Origin: Peromyscus leucopus
Taxonomy: Eukaryota > Chordata > Mammalia > Rodentia > Cricetidae
DNA length: 64,000 nt
Assembly (NCBI RefSeq): GCF_004664715.2
Contig: NC_051068.1
Location: 53,888,953-53,952,952 of the forward strand
Direction of reading: 5' to 3'
Each line of letters opens with the position of its first letter. Position 1 is the stretch's first letter. The translations under genes were made by a program, and so were the position numbers. Below the pieces are notes generated by a model. That model was not told where the DNA came from. It ran no database searches and was given only the letters and a program-made list of their open reading frames with translations. Positions 24,076 to 37,905 of the stretch are shown piece after piece.

Positions 24076-25035
24076 TTTATTAAGAGTTAAAGTGTTTTAT
24101 TTGGACAATTAGAGCTATGATTTAACTTGATTCAAATCACGTGAACATAGTATGAAGTAGGAGTTCAAGTTCATGTTCTTGTAACATATTGACAGTTGTA
24201 CTAAACATTCCTGAAAAATAGACACCTTGGTGCTATGCGAAACATGAGTTGACCACAGTAGTGTGTGGTCATTCCTCTGCTCCCAACTCTGCTCTGCAGT
24301 ACTCTGTGCTGATCCTCACATCCGTTTCTCGTGGCTCTAAAGACCAAAGTGCTGTCCCTTTAGTGTTCCTCTGCCTTTCTGGAGATTATTATAGTCACTG
24401 GGGCCCCTAGTAACTCTTCCTGAATCTGCATTTGAAAATTTTTTCAGGGTTACCTTATATTTTCAGATCAATTAGGGCATATTAAATTTTACCAGTGATT
24501 GCTTTCATTTTACCAACCAATTCTTTCTATTTATGAATATACTTTATCTTGCATTTCATTTACTTTAAATACTTTGAACAATGTTTTCCAGGGCTTAGTG
24601 TAAAGTCTGGCATGTTTTTAACAAAATTTATTGTTAATAGTGTGTTTTTAGTATACTATTATGTATAAATTGTGCTGTGGTAAGGAAACACATTCCCTTC
24701 TAACTACATACTTATTTATTTAAATAACTGAATCCATAAGCTTTTAATTCTTTATAATGATTTTTAAGTGGTAATTTAATGCATAAGTCATCCTGTAGTA
24801 GGCAAGTGGGAGCCTATTTCAGTATTATGTTTTCAAGATTTTATAGTTTCTGAAACATGATATTCCATGTTTGAATTGTATTTTTCCTGACATAGGCCCA
24901 GAATTACCTTTCCCCAAGCATCCCTGGGACATTTTAGTAGAGAATTATACCAGGAAACTGATTATACAACCTAATGAAAATGTATAATTCATAAGGGATC
25001 ATCTTATAATTTTTGTTCATTTTCCAAGATGGTAA

Positions 25036-25260
<225 letters not shown>

Positions 25261-26189
25261 TAAATGAATGTGCACATCTTTTGTATTGAATTTTAGGGAA
25301 AAAAAATTACAACACACAGCACTTGTGAACCAACGAATTATTGTAGCAGCAGTTGAGAATATTAAAACATGGTTGCATCTAAGAAAAAAAACTGATACAG
25401 TTCTATAATATGTTTACTGTTGTAAATATAGTCTTGTCATAGAGATTAATACAGGATGCCATTATTTTGGTCACAAGTACTATATTTAATTATGCACCTC
25501 TTTTGATTAATTGTTCTGTAATTATTTATTTATTCCCCATGACATCTTGAGTATGTTTATCATTATCTTCAGATTGAAGTGTCACTTCTTGTATTCTCTG
25601 TAGAGCTAGAACTTACTTATTAGTTTAAAATTCCTTTAAACAATTTTTACCATTGAAATGTTTTTTTTTTATTTCTCCACTAATTTAATAGGTAGCTTTC
25701 CTGAGTATAATAGTCTGGGTTGATAGTTGTGGCATTCCAGTACAGGACATGAATATATAATTCGATAAAAAGAGGTAGTATCATCATTGAAGAAAAGCTA
25801 AACTGATGCTGGAAATGTTTTCCTGAATATACCAAAACAAAAACCTCATGGAAAAGCCTCTCTTGGAGAACAGTTTTGTCATTGTGATGTTGTTTTACCA
25901 GAGTTAAAATAATTCTTTGAATTTCTTGTCTGTAAGTTCTTCCAGGTAGTTTGCATTGGGTTGGCTTGTCATGGGATTAGTAAATTTTGGAGGCCACATG
26001 TTGTTTTCAGTTCTGCACTGGAACTTTCACGTCTGGAGTTTGTAGAGTGAAAGGGTGAAACAAAGTTTGATGGTCTGGGGACTACACATCTGTCCACAGC
26101 AGGTGCAAGGGTGTGGGGAAATAAGTACCACTTACTAGTCATCATCAGAAGTTATCAGTTGGATAACTGAATTATCAGGGTCTGGGGAC

Positions 26190-26695
26190 TCCTTATCTGA
26201 AAGACAAATTGGTAAACAGTCTTATTAATAGAAAAAAACCTAGAGCCAGATATTGGGGTGAAAACTGAGAGACCAGGAAAGCAGAAAGAAGCCAGCCACA
26301 TTCTTACTGCAAGAATCCTCAAAGAGAGACCTACTTCCTGTATACCCATGTCTATATCCTTTCTGTGCCTGCCATCTTAGTTCACCTTTCTGCCCAGCTA
26401 CATCAGTTTTCTATTTCTGCCCAGCTCTATCATTTCCTGTTTGTCTGTACAGACCTCCAGACCTCTATGGTTAGTGCTGGAATTTAAAGGCATGTGCCAC
26501 CATGCCTGACTCTGTTCCAGTGTGGCCTTGAATCCACAGAGATCCAGATGAATCTTTGCCCACCGAATGCTAGGATTAAAGGCATATGCTATGACTCCCT
26601 GACCTCTATGTTTAATATAGTGACTGGATTTTTTCTCTGATCCTCAGATAAGCTTTATTGGGGTACACAAATAAAATATCAATCACCAGACTTAC
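26190..26695 (-). repeat. Composite B1-containing rodent repeat, copy 1
   Basis: Aligns along its length with 37415-37905: AGACAAATTG-TAAAC, AGAGCCAGATATTGGGG, TTCCTGTATACCCA, GACCTCCAGA, TCTATGGTTAGTGCT, TCAGATAAGCTTTATT. Two complements of B1 5' halves (near 26475-26510 and 26535-26600) sit head to tail inside it. Family name unknown to me; it may be cricetid-specific. Confidence 0.75.
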
Positions 26696-27053
26696 CTGTT
26701 TGTATCAAGTGCTAGGAGGTGCTAGAAGTTTGGGTCCAGTGCTTTGGGATTCTGGAAGATGTACTTGTATGCACTATAGGTAGGGGGCTGAGCTTGGCCT
26801 GACTGTTCAGTGTCTTTGACACCTTAGCTCTTGGTGCCAGGAGATAAGAAAAATGGGAAGTTTGGGTGATTGCTTAAGGGCTGGAAACCCCTTACTCTCA
26901 GTGCCGAAAGTGAGGACATAGAAGTTTAGGCCTATTTTTCAATTATTAATCTCACTATCTGAATATAAAAATAAGTACAATAACAATGCTTGTAGCCTAT
27001 GCCCTAAAAACTAATCAAACTAATAGAAATAGAATAAAGAAAAGTCCAGTTAT

Positions 27054-27422
27054 TGTAGCTAGAGTTTTCCTGCCTTGCCCACAGTCAGGACAAATCTTTG
27101 TCACCCACCAGTCCCACAGCTGCTCAGACCCAACCAAGTAAACACACAGACTTACATTGCTTACAAACTGTATGGCCGTGGCAGGCTTCTTGCTAACTGT
27201 TCTTATAGCTTAAAATAATCCATTTTCAAAAATCTATACCTTGCCACGTGGCTCGTGGCTTACTGGCATCTTCACATGCTGCTTGTCCTGGCTGCTGCTG
27301 GCAGTGACTCCTTCTGCCTTCCTGTTCTCTCAATTCTCCTCTCTGTTAGTCACTGGCCAATCAGTGTTTTATTTATTGACCAATCAGAGCAACACATGTG
27401 CCATACAGAACATCCCACAGCA
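27054..27422 (-). mobile_element. Solo LTR of an ERV2-like element
   Basis: + strand edges TGTAGCTAGAG and ATCCCACAGCA, so TG...CA on both strands, with a 6-bp duplication AGTTAT at 27048-27053 and 27423-27428. On the minus strand it begins TGCTGTGGGATG and contains GATTGGTCAATAAATAAAAC, promoter-like CCAAT and AT-rich elements. No internal region or second LTR remains, so recombination between LTRs has removed it. The 97-residue + strand frame is not a gene. Confidence 0.82.
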
Positions 27423-29039
27423 AGTTATCCCTCTCTCCTGCCCTACCTTTGTGACATTAACCTAAATTATACATACATGTATCTGTCTGTTTGCAGGAAT
27501 ATCAAGAAGATAAATTGTATGAGTTGTTCATTCCAGTCTGCAACATAAAAATTGGAATTCCAGGAAAAATAGTTATTTTCAATTATAATTATAAATGTGA
27601 ATAGGTAGCTTTGAGAAAAATGAATACAAATTTTAGATAAGTGTAGGAAGGACAACTTAAAAGGAAAAATGTAAGTGTTATTCACTGTTGTAGTTTGTGA
27701 CTGTAGTTTGATACTATGATTATTTAGTCATTTATTTATCCAGATATGTTCTTTAGCATTTGTGCATTAGGTCAAAGCCTGTGCTTGGTCTGAATAACTA
27801 TGTATTATAGGGTAATATATGAATGAAGAAAAATAAAATCTTACCATAGCACATAGCACAGACATTTTAGTAGCATACAAGTGCAGATATTTGGTAGAAG
27901 AATATTAAACTTCAAGAAGGAGACAAGACTTGGTGATACTACAGAAGAAATAGGAAAAGTAAAATTGAGGGACATATTCTGCAGTGCCAGATACATAGAA
28001 AACAAAGAGGAGAAACTTGAAGTGCATCCCTGTGCTGGGTCATCATCCAGCTTGACCTGAAGTTGTTTTAAGAAGAGCATCAATAACATTCTCTTTGGTG
28101 AGATTATAAATGATAATGAAGAATTATATACAAAAAAAATTACAGATTTTGAAAAAAAAGACTAAGAAAAGGCAGTCTCTTGCTGGAAAGTTATTGATTG
28201 GTGGGGAATATTGTAAAGAGGTAGGATAGAAGTGATGATGCAGAAAGAATCATAGAAATCAGTAAGAAAGAGGGCCATGAGACCCCATCCTCTGTGATTC
28301 TTCTGGGTATCCTTATTAATGATTTACTGACAGCAGGAAGTTTAAGTATTACTTCCTGATCATTTCCATTTATTTCATTATTTAGAAATCAAAACCATTT
28401 GCTTAGAATGATAGACAAAAGTGGAAGACTTCAATATTCCACTCTTCAGATATTTCCTAAAAAATGAAAGACCACAAAGAAGCTTCCAAGCTTAACTATA
28501 ACATAGGTCAACTGAATTTATAGCTATCTACACAATGTTCAACTATACATGGAATACATACTCTTCTCAGTGATCCATGGAAGCTTCTCTAAGATTTATC
28601 ACATTCTAGGTCATAAGGCTAGCATTAAAAACAATCCTTGTCTATTATCAGATTAAAGTATAACTGGAAATCAACAACAGAAACTATAAGCATGTTTAGA
28701 GACTAAGCAATAATTTTCAGTCAATGAGTAAACTGAAGAACAAATTTAAATATCGTGTAATTAAATTAAAATAGGGCAATTTGTCAGAACAAGAAACAGG
28801 GAGTTTTGAGAGGACAACTTATAGTTCTAAGTGTTTACAGAGACATAGACACAAACACACACACCAAAATGAAAAAACAAAACTGAGAGATCTGAAATAA
28901 ATAATTTAATGATGAACCTTAAAATTCTAGGAAAATAAGAAAAGCCAAATAATATATAGCAAATTTTAAAAACTATTATATTTACCCCACAGATATTCAG
29001 AAAATTACAAAGACTTTCAGATTATGAATAATTACAAAT

Positions 29040-29215
29040 AAGGCAGTCATGGCACACACCTTTGAACCCAGCACTCGGGAGGCAGAGGCAGGCAGATCTC
29101 TGTGAGTTTGAGGCCAGCCTGGGCTACAGAGTGAGTCCCAGGAAAGGCTCAAAGCTACACAGAGAGAACCTGTCTCAAAAAACAAAAAACAAAAAACAAA
29201 AACAACAACACCAAA
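29040..29215 (+). mobile_element. B1 SINE
   Basis: ATGGCACACACCTTTGAACC, GGAGGCAGAGGCAGGCAGAT and GGCTCAAAGCTACACAGAG, then a CAAAAAA-type tail. The start is slightly truncated. Confidence 0.9.
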
Positions 29216-29609
29216 CAAGAGTCAATTAGGAGGAGATGGAAAATTGGGGATAAAGGATAAGGGTGAATGAATAAGAAAACATATTTAGTCACAGGTATAA
29301 GAAATGCCAGAGAAAACAGTGTAGGATAGGGACAGAGAAAGGAAGGGCAGTATTAGAAGCCTTGTTCAGATGCACTATCAGCTACACAACATCTTCACAG
29401 CAAAAATACAAAATTAAAAATAATGAAGGAAAATTGAAATTAGTAAATAACATGAGGTAGAAGTAAACCTTGGTTATTATCATTTCCTCCTTGGAGAATT
29501 GCTCGACACTGATTTTTTTTTTTTTTTGGCAGAGACTCTACAGGCAAATAGAAGTGTTGTTGATCTCAATCACTCAGGCAGACAAGTTGAGTCAAGTGTC
29601 TTCACCTGT

Positions 29610-29950
29610 ATTAGTAACTTGTCTCATTTTTTGAGACAAAATAGCTGACAATAACAGTAAGCAAAGATGGGTTTATTCTGTCTTTCACTTGGAGAGATAC
29701 ATTCCATGGCAACAAAGGCATGATGGCAGGAGTTTGGCTGACCACATTGTTTTCCTAGTTAGGTACTAGAGAGTGAGCAGGTAATGCACCTATTTTATGA
29801 AACACCAAGGCTTATTTCCAGTGACTCATTTCCCCTAGACTGTGTCTACCTCCTAAAGGATACACAAACTTCCCAAACAGTGGCACCTTCAGGGGACCAA
29901 GTGTTGAAACACATGAGCCTATGGAGGCATTTCAATTTCAAACAACATTT
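29610..29950 (+). repeat. Diverged rodent interspersed repeat, 3' module
   Basis: TTTTGAGACAAAATAGCTGA, GGCATGATGGCAGGAG, and an end GGGGACCAAGTGTTGAAACA then CATGAGCCTATGGAGGCATT, shared with 15355-15900. The 114-residue frame starting inside it is chance. Confidence 0.5.
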
Positions 29951-30611
29951 CCGGATAGGCTTTTGTGGGAGAAGACACCCTCTCCCCTTCTCACCAATCT
30001 TTCTGTCTCAACCAATACTTTTTTCTCTAATTCAACCACACCAGTTTACCTGTCATTCACTTGCCACAGAGTTGTGTTCTAAGCCACTATATGTTGTTTT
30101 GTCACTGAGCAACATGGAGCATAGATAACAGACACCAGAGAGACATCTACATAAAAGGGAAAAGAGAAATCAAAACTCATGATAGCAAGAGAACACGAGT
30201 TTGGAAGTACAACGTTTTCATAAAAATCAAGCCCTTTTACTTGAGTACTTGTAAGAATTCATTCTATGAATCTAAGGCTCTTCATCTGGTAATGAAATGC
30301 CATTTGTATAGATTACATGATAAGATATATGAAGGTTCTAGCATTTGTCCAGCATGTCATACATGATTAATTACACTTTGGCTTTGGTGTTGGAAGATTC
30401 AACTTATTATTTAAGGATTTGATTAAAATATTCTCTCAACAATATTTGAAATTTTGTACTTACAGTGATTATATATCTTAATTATAGTTGAAGGTAAGTT
30501 TTTGTGGAAATTTCAGATAACCATGTTATTATCTCCCTATTCTCTTTCTCTAATATTTCCAAATATCTAATAAGGTTGCTTAAGTGACAGTGGTACACTG
30601 TAAATTTCCTT

Positions 30612-30727
30612 AATGAGACAATAGACATGTTGATATAATTCACTTAATTCATATCAGTGGATTCCCATAAATGAGATGATAGACTTATTGATAGAATACA
30701 CTCAATCCATGCCAGTGATTTTTCATA
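30612..30727. repeat. Diverged tandem duplication of a ~58-bp unit
   Basis: Unit 1 (from 30612) starts AATGAGACAATAGACATGTT and unit 2 (from 30670) AATGAGATGATAGACTTATT; they stay parallel to CAGTGGATT / CAGTGATTT. It ends 386 bp before exon B. Confidence 0.75.
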
Positions 30728-31082
30728 TGTGTTTCTATAAGTGAACAAGATTGCTATTGTTTGTTCTAAAAAAAAAAATCTTAGTTGATAGATTGGGTTT
30801 TAAATATAAATACATCAAGAAGATGATAGTTACTAATAAGAAATATTTCATATGCATTGTAGGAAAAGGAAAGGCTATAAAACGTAGAGTGTTTGCATTT
30901 GCTGGTGGTAAGCTCTCATCAATGGAGTGACAACACAATGCACAAACACTTGAGAGCCTCTGGAGTAATTTGGCATATCTCCAAATTATGGGGGAAGGAA
31001 GGGAAACGGTTTAATTAGGACAAGCTCAGTGAGCTGTTTGCCTGTGTAATCAGAATGCACAGTACCAAAACTGAAACTGTAG

Positions 31083-31256
<174 letters not shown>

Positions 31257-33864
31257 TGAGTCCACCCTCCCCCAACACATGTGTGTGCACACATACATAT
31301 ACACACATGCACATTGCACATATTATAGTGTTGTCCTTGTAGTTTGTGACAGGCACAGAACATAAAAAAAAAAAAGAAAATCTGTGTTCATGAACAAGAA
31401 AAACCTTAAACTACTCAAAATAGGTTTGAAGATGTCTGACAACTGACGCAATTTTCCCTCCAGCTCGAGCATCAGCGCACCAATGTACATAAGATGTTCC
31501 AGACACTGACTTCCTGTGTGCTCATGTGAGAATTTCAATCCTTGTAAAGTCCCTTTTCCACACCGTTTGTAAAATGTAATGTCCTCAAATGATCATCAGT
31601 GTGTTTATGGACGGTTTTAACTCAGCCTCTTTCTGAGCCTGCCAGAGGCGCAGCAGCCATGGAAGCAGCAGCTGTGCTGTGACCTCCTCTGCCGCAGAGC
31701 CTCCCTGCCCCAGTGTCCATTAGCAATGAAAATCCTTTGTCATCCTGACATGTGCCGTATGGTCATCCCTCGGAGTTAGGATAAAAGTGGACTGCACATA
31801 CACACTGAAAGCTTATTTCATGTGTACACATTTGTATATTCCAATGGGTATTTGAGTTCTAGCATTCTTGGGTAGTGGTGAACTCAAGCTAATTAGAGTT
31901 TCCTCCAGTTTAAACTTTTTTTAAAATTGTTGGTCACGATGACATTTTTATTTATCTCTATTCTATGATATGGGATGCAATATTTTTAATTTTACTCATT
32001 CTGTTGTGTCATAACAGTGGACACAGAAAGGGAATGATGAAAACAACACATTTGTGCTAGAGCTGAAGGTTTCTTATTAAGTAAACTCCTCTAGGCAAAG
32101 GCATAGATTTTTCTTGATATTCTGCTCACATTTACCATAGTGTGGCTGGCTGTGTGATGACTTAGAATGTGTGTATTTGAACAGGTTGTCACCTTCGTTC
32201 ATTGATCATTCCTTGACTAATGTCAATTTTGATAGTCTCTGATGTTTTGGACCTCTCATTTGGGGCCTATTTCTCTGAGTCTAATTTCGATGAATGTAGA
32301 AACATCTCAAAATAGTCATGTTACCCACTCTTACACCAGTGATCACAGGTAAGTACCAGTGAATCATCAGAAGGCTGCCCAGACTTGCCAATCAGCCCAA
32401 GTTTTTCTATAGTTTTTCTGGGAAGAGCAATCGTCAATATAAATGAATATTTAAATAGATAAGTTTTAAGGCATAAAAGTAAAAATGAAAGCCAACTTGC
32501 TAACCTAAACAAACTCATAATTTCTTTATCCCTTTTGTTTTTCCAAACAGCTATCATTTCTTAACTTTTTTTTCTTAAAATTTAATTATAAGTAACTGAA
32601 AACTTGCTTTGTATTTGTTATTTATGATTGTATTCATAATGTTTGGCTTCATTGCTTTGATTTTTCTCTCCAGTGCTATGATGTTGATATAAATACCATT
32701 TTATAAAGTAGTTATGGAAGTTATATTAGCTATTATATAGGGCTAAAGGGCTGTGTGGTGCATATAGTAGGAATTAGGAGAGAATGGTGTGAGGCACATG
32801 TGTGGGTTTAGACAAAGGACACATGCTATTTATAAGAAAACATCTTGCCTTTGGCAAACACTTTCCACATCTTCACTCCCAGTAGAGCTCAGCTGATGTA
32901 GACTCATCTTCAGGGTTAAAGTGCATGATGAGCAATCTGTCTTCCATGGGAAGTATCTAAGCTACTGGCTACATAAAACCAAGCAAGCATTACATCACAG
33001 CTGGCCAGAATTTTAGTAAGAAATGGGGTTAATACAGCTAATTGAACATGCTGAAATATTGGATACAAATTTGTTATAATAGCACATTGTGGTCTAAATA
33101 TAATATATATGCATGATGATCTATATGTTATGTATTCTTTCCTTTTTCGTTGTCACATGGTTACAGTTGTAAATATTTGATTATCACAAGAATCCTTATA
33201 TAAGTTAAATACATCAAGAGAGGCTTTCTTTGATAACATGAGTTAATATTTTTTGTTTTAAAGTTTATTATTATGAAACAAAATTTAAGATTCTTGAAGA
33301 GAACACTTATTTTTAGAAATGAAATTAGTTATAAAAGTATATGACCGTTCATCTGAGTACCACTTGCCAAAGGGTTTCCTTTGCCATTTGTAATGCTGGG
33401 TCATAGTGTTTCTAAAGTTGTCAGAGACCTGTTCTAAATCTGTATTCTCTTCTGGCATTGGTCCTTCACATTTTATCTACAAATGCATTGCTATAGAACA
33501 GTTCCCTCACTACATTCCCTGTGCCTCTCTCCATAGAAAGTTTTGGCTATTCTTATATTAGGAATTCCTGTAGGAATTTTAACATCTTTGCACACTACAA
33601 GAATGTATTAAATGGGTTAAATTCTACAATAAGATTTGAGTAAATAATTTAAGCATGTGACGTTAAGATGATAATGATTATGTAAAATTCCAATAACCTT
33701 CATTTAACTTGCAAACATTTAAATATATGGCAAAAGGCAAGTTATTTTGTGCAAAAATTAAAAATATTGAAGATTTTAATTTCATTAATATATATATATG
33801 TATATGTATGTATTTGTTTTGTTTTTTTCTATACATGAATATGTTCACTGATATGGATGATGGT

Positions 33865-34010
33865 ACAGATACCCACAGTAGTCTGAAGCCTGAGTTGGAT
33901 CCTTTGGAGGTGGAGTTACAAAACTGCTTGTGAGCTGCCCCAAATGGCTATAGAGGACTGAACTCGGGTTCTCTCTGAGAACAGCAAGCTCTCATAATCC
34001 ATGATATACA
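33865..34010 (-). mobile_element. B3-family SINE fragment
   Basis: The + strand reads GATCCTTTGGAGGTGGAGTT, TTGTGAGCTGCCC, GACTGAACTCGGGTTCTCTC and AGCAAGCTCTCATAA: the complement of B3. Confidence 0.7.
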
Positions 34011-37000
34011 AAGTCTTAATGATGTATTTGTTTATTCTAGAAGAAGAAGGACGTTTTAAAGGTCTTAAAGCATGGCCTTATCTGAATATGCCAATGAAAA
34101 CCTGGAATCAGTGCAAATTCTGATATTGCAAGCACAGCAATGAGCCATTTGTAAGAAAGGAGAAATGTATAAAAGGAAAGTTGTATGGATTCAATGAAAT
34201 ATTGTGAATGTCTGCATGAAAATAATGTATCAAGTGGAGGTAAATTCAGAAGTGATCAAGCAAAAATGAAGATAGGTAGAATAGTCCTCAGCTTATTATT
34301 TGTTTCTTCATGGTCCACAAATGTAATAAAGACTAGTGAGGAGTAGGCAAAGCCTGTCATAAATGGTAAAATGAGGTGCTCACTGCTTGGTGCTCAGTGC
34401 CTCAGACAAATGCCAAATAGAAATAAGCCTATGTGGGCAAATGAAATAAGCTAATAGGAGTGAAATGTTACTTCTGACTAAGTATTTTAAATAGCATTGA
34501 ATAGAAATCTACACTAATAATGTTTTAAAGTACAATGAAAAATGCACATTTCAGTTGGGAAATTTCTAAACCTACATGTTTTATATTTGTCATAAATGTT
34601 TCAACAGTAAGTTTACTATGAAAATTTGGTTTACAAGGTTTTATTATTCTATAGAATTTTCTTACATAACTTAAAATATTTATGCTATTTAATTTACCCA
34701 ACATTATCACATCCATGAAGTAAATTGTACAATAAATCTTTTCATCTATTGACCAGCTCATGCTGAAATTACCAGCCTCATCATTAAATATCTGAAGCTT
34801 ATACTTGTAGTAAAAAATAATGCTATTTCCAATTGTATTAATTTAATCTATTACTAATATGTGGGTTAGTACTTGGTCCTGTAATATGGTAGAGTATCCG
34901 AATGTCACTAAATTGGTAAGTTTATAGCAATTGTGGGCAATTAGAAATCACTATTGCTTATGACAAATAAAGATGAAACCTGATGTAATTAATTTTATTC
35001 ACTCAAGTTTATATGCATGTATTATATATTTAAGGTTTTCTATTACACAAAGTGCAATTATTATTCAATGACATATTTTATTTACATAAATTTAGGTATG
35101 CTAGCTAAATTAACTTTTGAATAGTGGCATTGTTAAATATAAAATACTCTGTGTAAACTTTGAAAAAAAATTAAAAGATAAATAAGAACAATAAGTCCTA
35201 GTTATTATATTTACTGGACCTCAATATCCATCAGTAATAAATTAGTTAAATAAATGTGTAAAGCTTTACAGTAGGACACACTGTTATTATGAAAATTAAT
35301 GATGTAAGTCTATATCCATTTCTATTTAAAGACATATAAAGTTTCATGAACAGAAAAAGTATGTGTACTGAAATTACATTTAAATACTCCAAAAGATATT
35401 ATAGAATAAAATTGTCATAAAATGATTCTGATAAGATACCATAAATAAACCTCATGTTTATTTATTTGTATTTTAAAATTATTGAGAATTTTTAATGACA
35501 ACCATAGTTAGATAATTTTATAAAATCTATTAAATTTTTGTTGATTTTACTGATATAATGGTGGTATTTCTTTTGAGATTCTATAATTTCAAAACCTACA
35601 TTAAACTTAGTGAACTTTGGTTAAATAACTATGTGCTTAATTTTAAAACAGTACAATCACAATTTTTTCATAATTTTCTGAAGGTTATCTGAAAAAGAAA
35701 TCAATGAGATATAATGTAAATACACAGAGAGAAAATAAAATGTGTGTGTGTGTGTGTCTTTGACATAGCCAGATTAGGGTGAGAAGTTAGAATGAGACAC
35801 TTCCTCAGAGTGTTGAAATGTCAACCTGTGGCACATGTTTTTATTAAACATTTGCAGAGAGCTCAGACTGTACATTCCTGTCCTTTTGGCCTGTGACATT
35901 TTTACATAGTGACTGTGGTGAGTAGAAATATTTTCATGAATGTGGACAAACCCCAGGCTGTGCACCATTATCTCTGATTCTGATAAGAATATATTACGGG
36001 AAACGTGCCAAGCAGGATGATTACTCTGCATCCTTATTTTACAACTACATGGTTGTTTAAATACATGTATTACACATGAAATGTTGTTATTAGATTTCTA
36101 GAAAGACATCTAAGTCATGCATGAGTTATATCCCCAGTGGATTGGCCCTTCTCCATGTCGATCACTGTCTCTCTCAGGAGTGTATTTATGCTCATTCCTA
36201 TCATTTTGAACAGTAAATCTGTACAATGCATAGGTGAAATATTTAGGTTCCTATTTCTAACATGTTATAATTCATTTAGAAACCAAATGTTTCCTAGATA
36301 TAGTCTGACTTCATAAGATGGAGATTATACTTTAGAAAAAAATGTACATTGTAATTTTAATAATATAGTAAAGTCAAGTAAAGAATATAGTCTGTGTATA
36401 TGCACATAGGTGCTTGGAACATCTATTTACTAATTATAATTATATTATTAATAATATCATAATGTAATTTCAGTTATCTTCCATAATAAATAATGGAATG
36501 TCAGAGAAAATAAGGTAGATATATTAACAGTATGTTATCCTTTTTGCTATTTGTGCATTTGTCTTTGAGATAGGGTTGATGTCCAGACTAGACACCACTT
36601 CCTGTATTCATGTGATCATCTTCCTCGGGCTGTGTGGTCCATAGACTACAACTGTGTGCTACTGTGTCTGAAAAAAAAATTACCAAGGGATATAGTAACA
36701 CAATGCATGGGAAATATTCTGCTAAATAAATACACATATGATACATATGAATACACAGCCTAAATGGGAACTCACCTGTAGTCTTCAAAGACATTTCAGA
36801 GATGAGGAAGCCGAAACTTCCAATGAACATTCTTCACATTGTCATACCCCTCATTTATAAAAGAAACTTGCCATACAGTCAAAGGGTAGCGCCACTTCAC
36901 TTCTACAAGATGACAAAATTTGAAATGTTGATCCAAATATCAGTGGGCATGGGGAGCAGGACTAAGTGCAGATTGCTCTTGCCACTCTCACGTTTACACC

Positions 37001-37414
37001 CTTGCAAATAGCATTGGCAAAATCCTCCGGATTTGAGTTTGCATATTCCTCACATTCAGAAATCACACACGGTAGAGTTATGGGGTTGGCCTGCATTTAG
37101 GCACTGTTGAGGAAGAAAATGATATGGTCTGACGTTTTGCTGTAATTTTGCACCTCCCTTGGGATTTTTTTTTTCAAATTTTCATTACAAACAAATTGAT
37201 TTAACTTATATAAATTCTTCACAATATCAATAAGTTGATTGATGTAAAGTTTATAGGAGGAGGAGTAATAAGGTCTGAGCTCACTGAGGAACAATCTGGT
37301 CTCAAACCTATGATCCTTCTGCTACTGTCTATGAAATGCCTGCATGATTTGTGCCATATAAATGTCTATAAAACTGGTTACCCTGTAAATTGGATGAATT
37401 ATTAAACTTCAGAC

Positions 37415-37905
37415 TTCTGTAAGACAAATTGCTAAACAATCTTATTAATAAAAATAACTCAGAGCCAGATATTGGGGCAAAAACTGAGTGATCAGAAAAG
37501 CAGAAAGAAGCCAGCAAAAACATTCTTACTACTTGGAAATCCTTAGCCAAAGAGACCTATTTCCTGTATACCCACACATACATGTCTTTCTGTTCTGCAT
37601 CTCACTTCCTCTCTCTGACCAGCTACATCACTTTTTGTCTGTCTATATAGACCTCCAGATCTCTATGGTTAGTGCTAGGATTAAAGGTATGTGTCACCAT
37701 GCCTGGCTCTATTCCCCAATGTGGTCTTGAACTCACAGAGATCCATCTGCATCTCTGCTTCCTGAATGCTAGGAATAAAGGTGTGTGCTACTATTGCCTG
37801 ACTTCTAGGTTTAATCAAGTGGCTGGCTTTATGCTCTGATCTTCAGATAAGCTTTATTAGGGTGCACAATATATTGCTGGACACAATATATCACCACAGA
37901 CTTCA
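37415..37905 (-). repeat. Composite B1-containing rodent repeat, copy 2
   Basis: Same structure as 26190-26695 and better preserved: CTGTAAGACAAATTGC at one end, TCAGATAAGCTTTATTAGGG and a doubled CACAATATAT at the other, with two B1-like half modules around 37660-37800. The + strand frames through it are not genes. Confidence 0.78.

Noticed and set aside
29784..30128. 114-residue + strand frame
   Set aside because: Starts inside a diverged rodent repeat and shows no domain or splice context.
36540..36690. Possible B1 or B4 remnant (minus strand)
   Set aside because: Only a few words such as TTTGAGATAGGGTTGATG fit; too weak to list.
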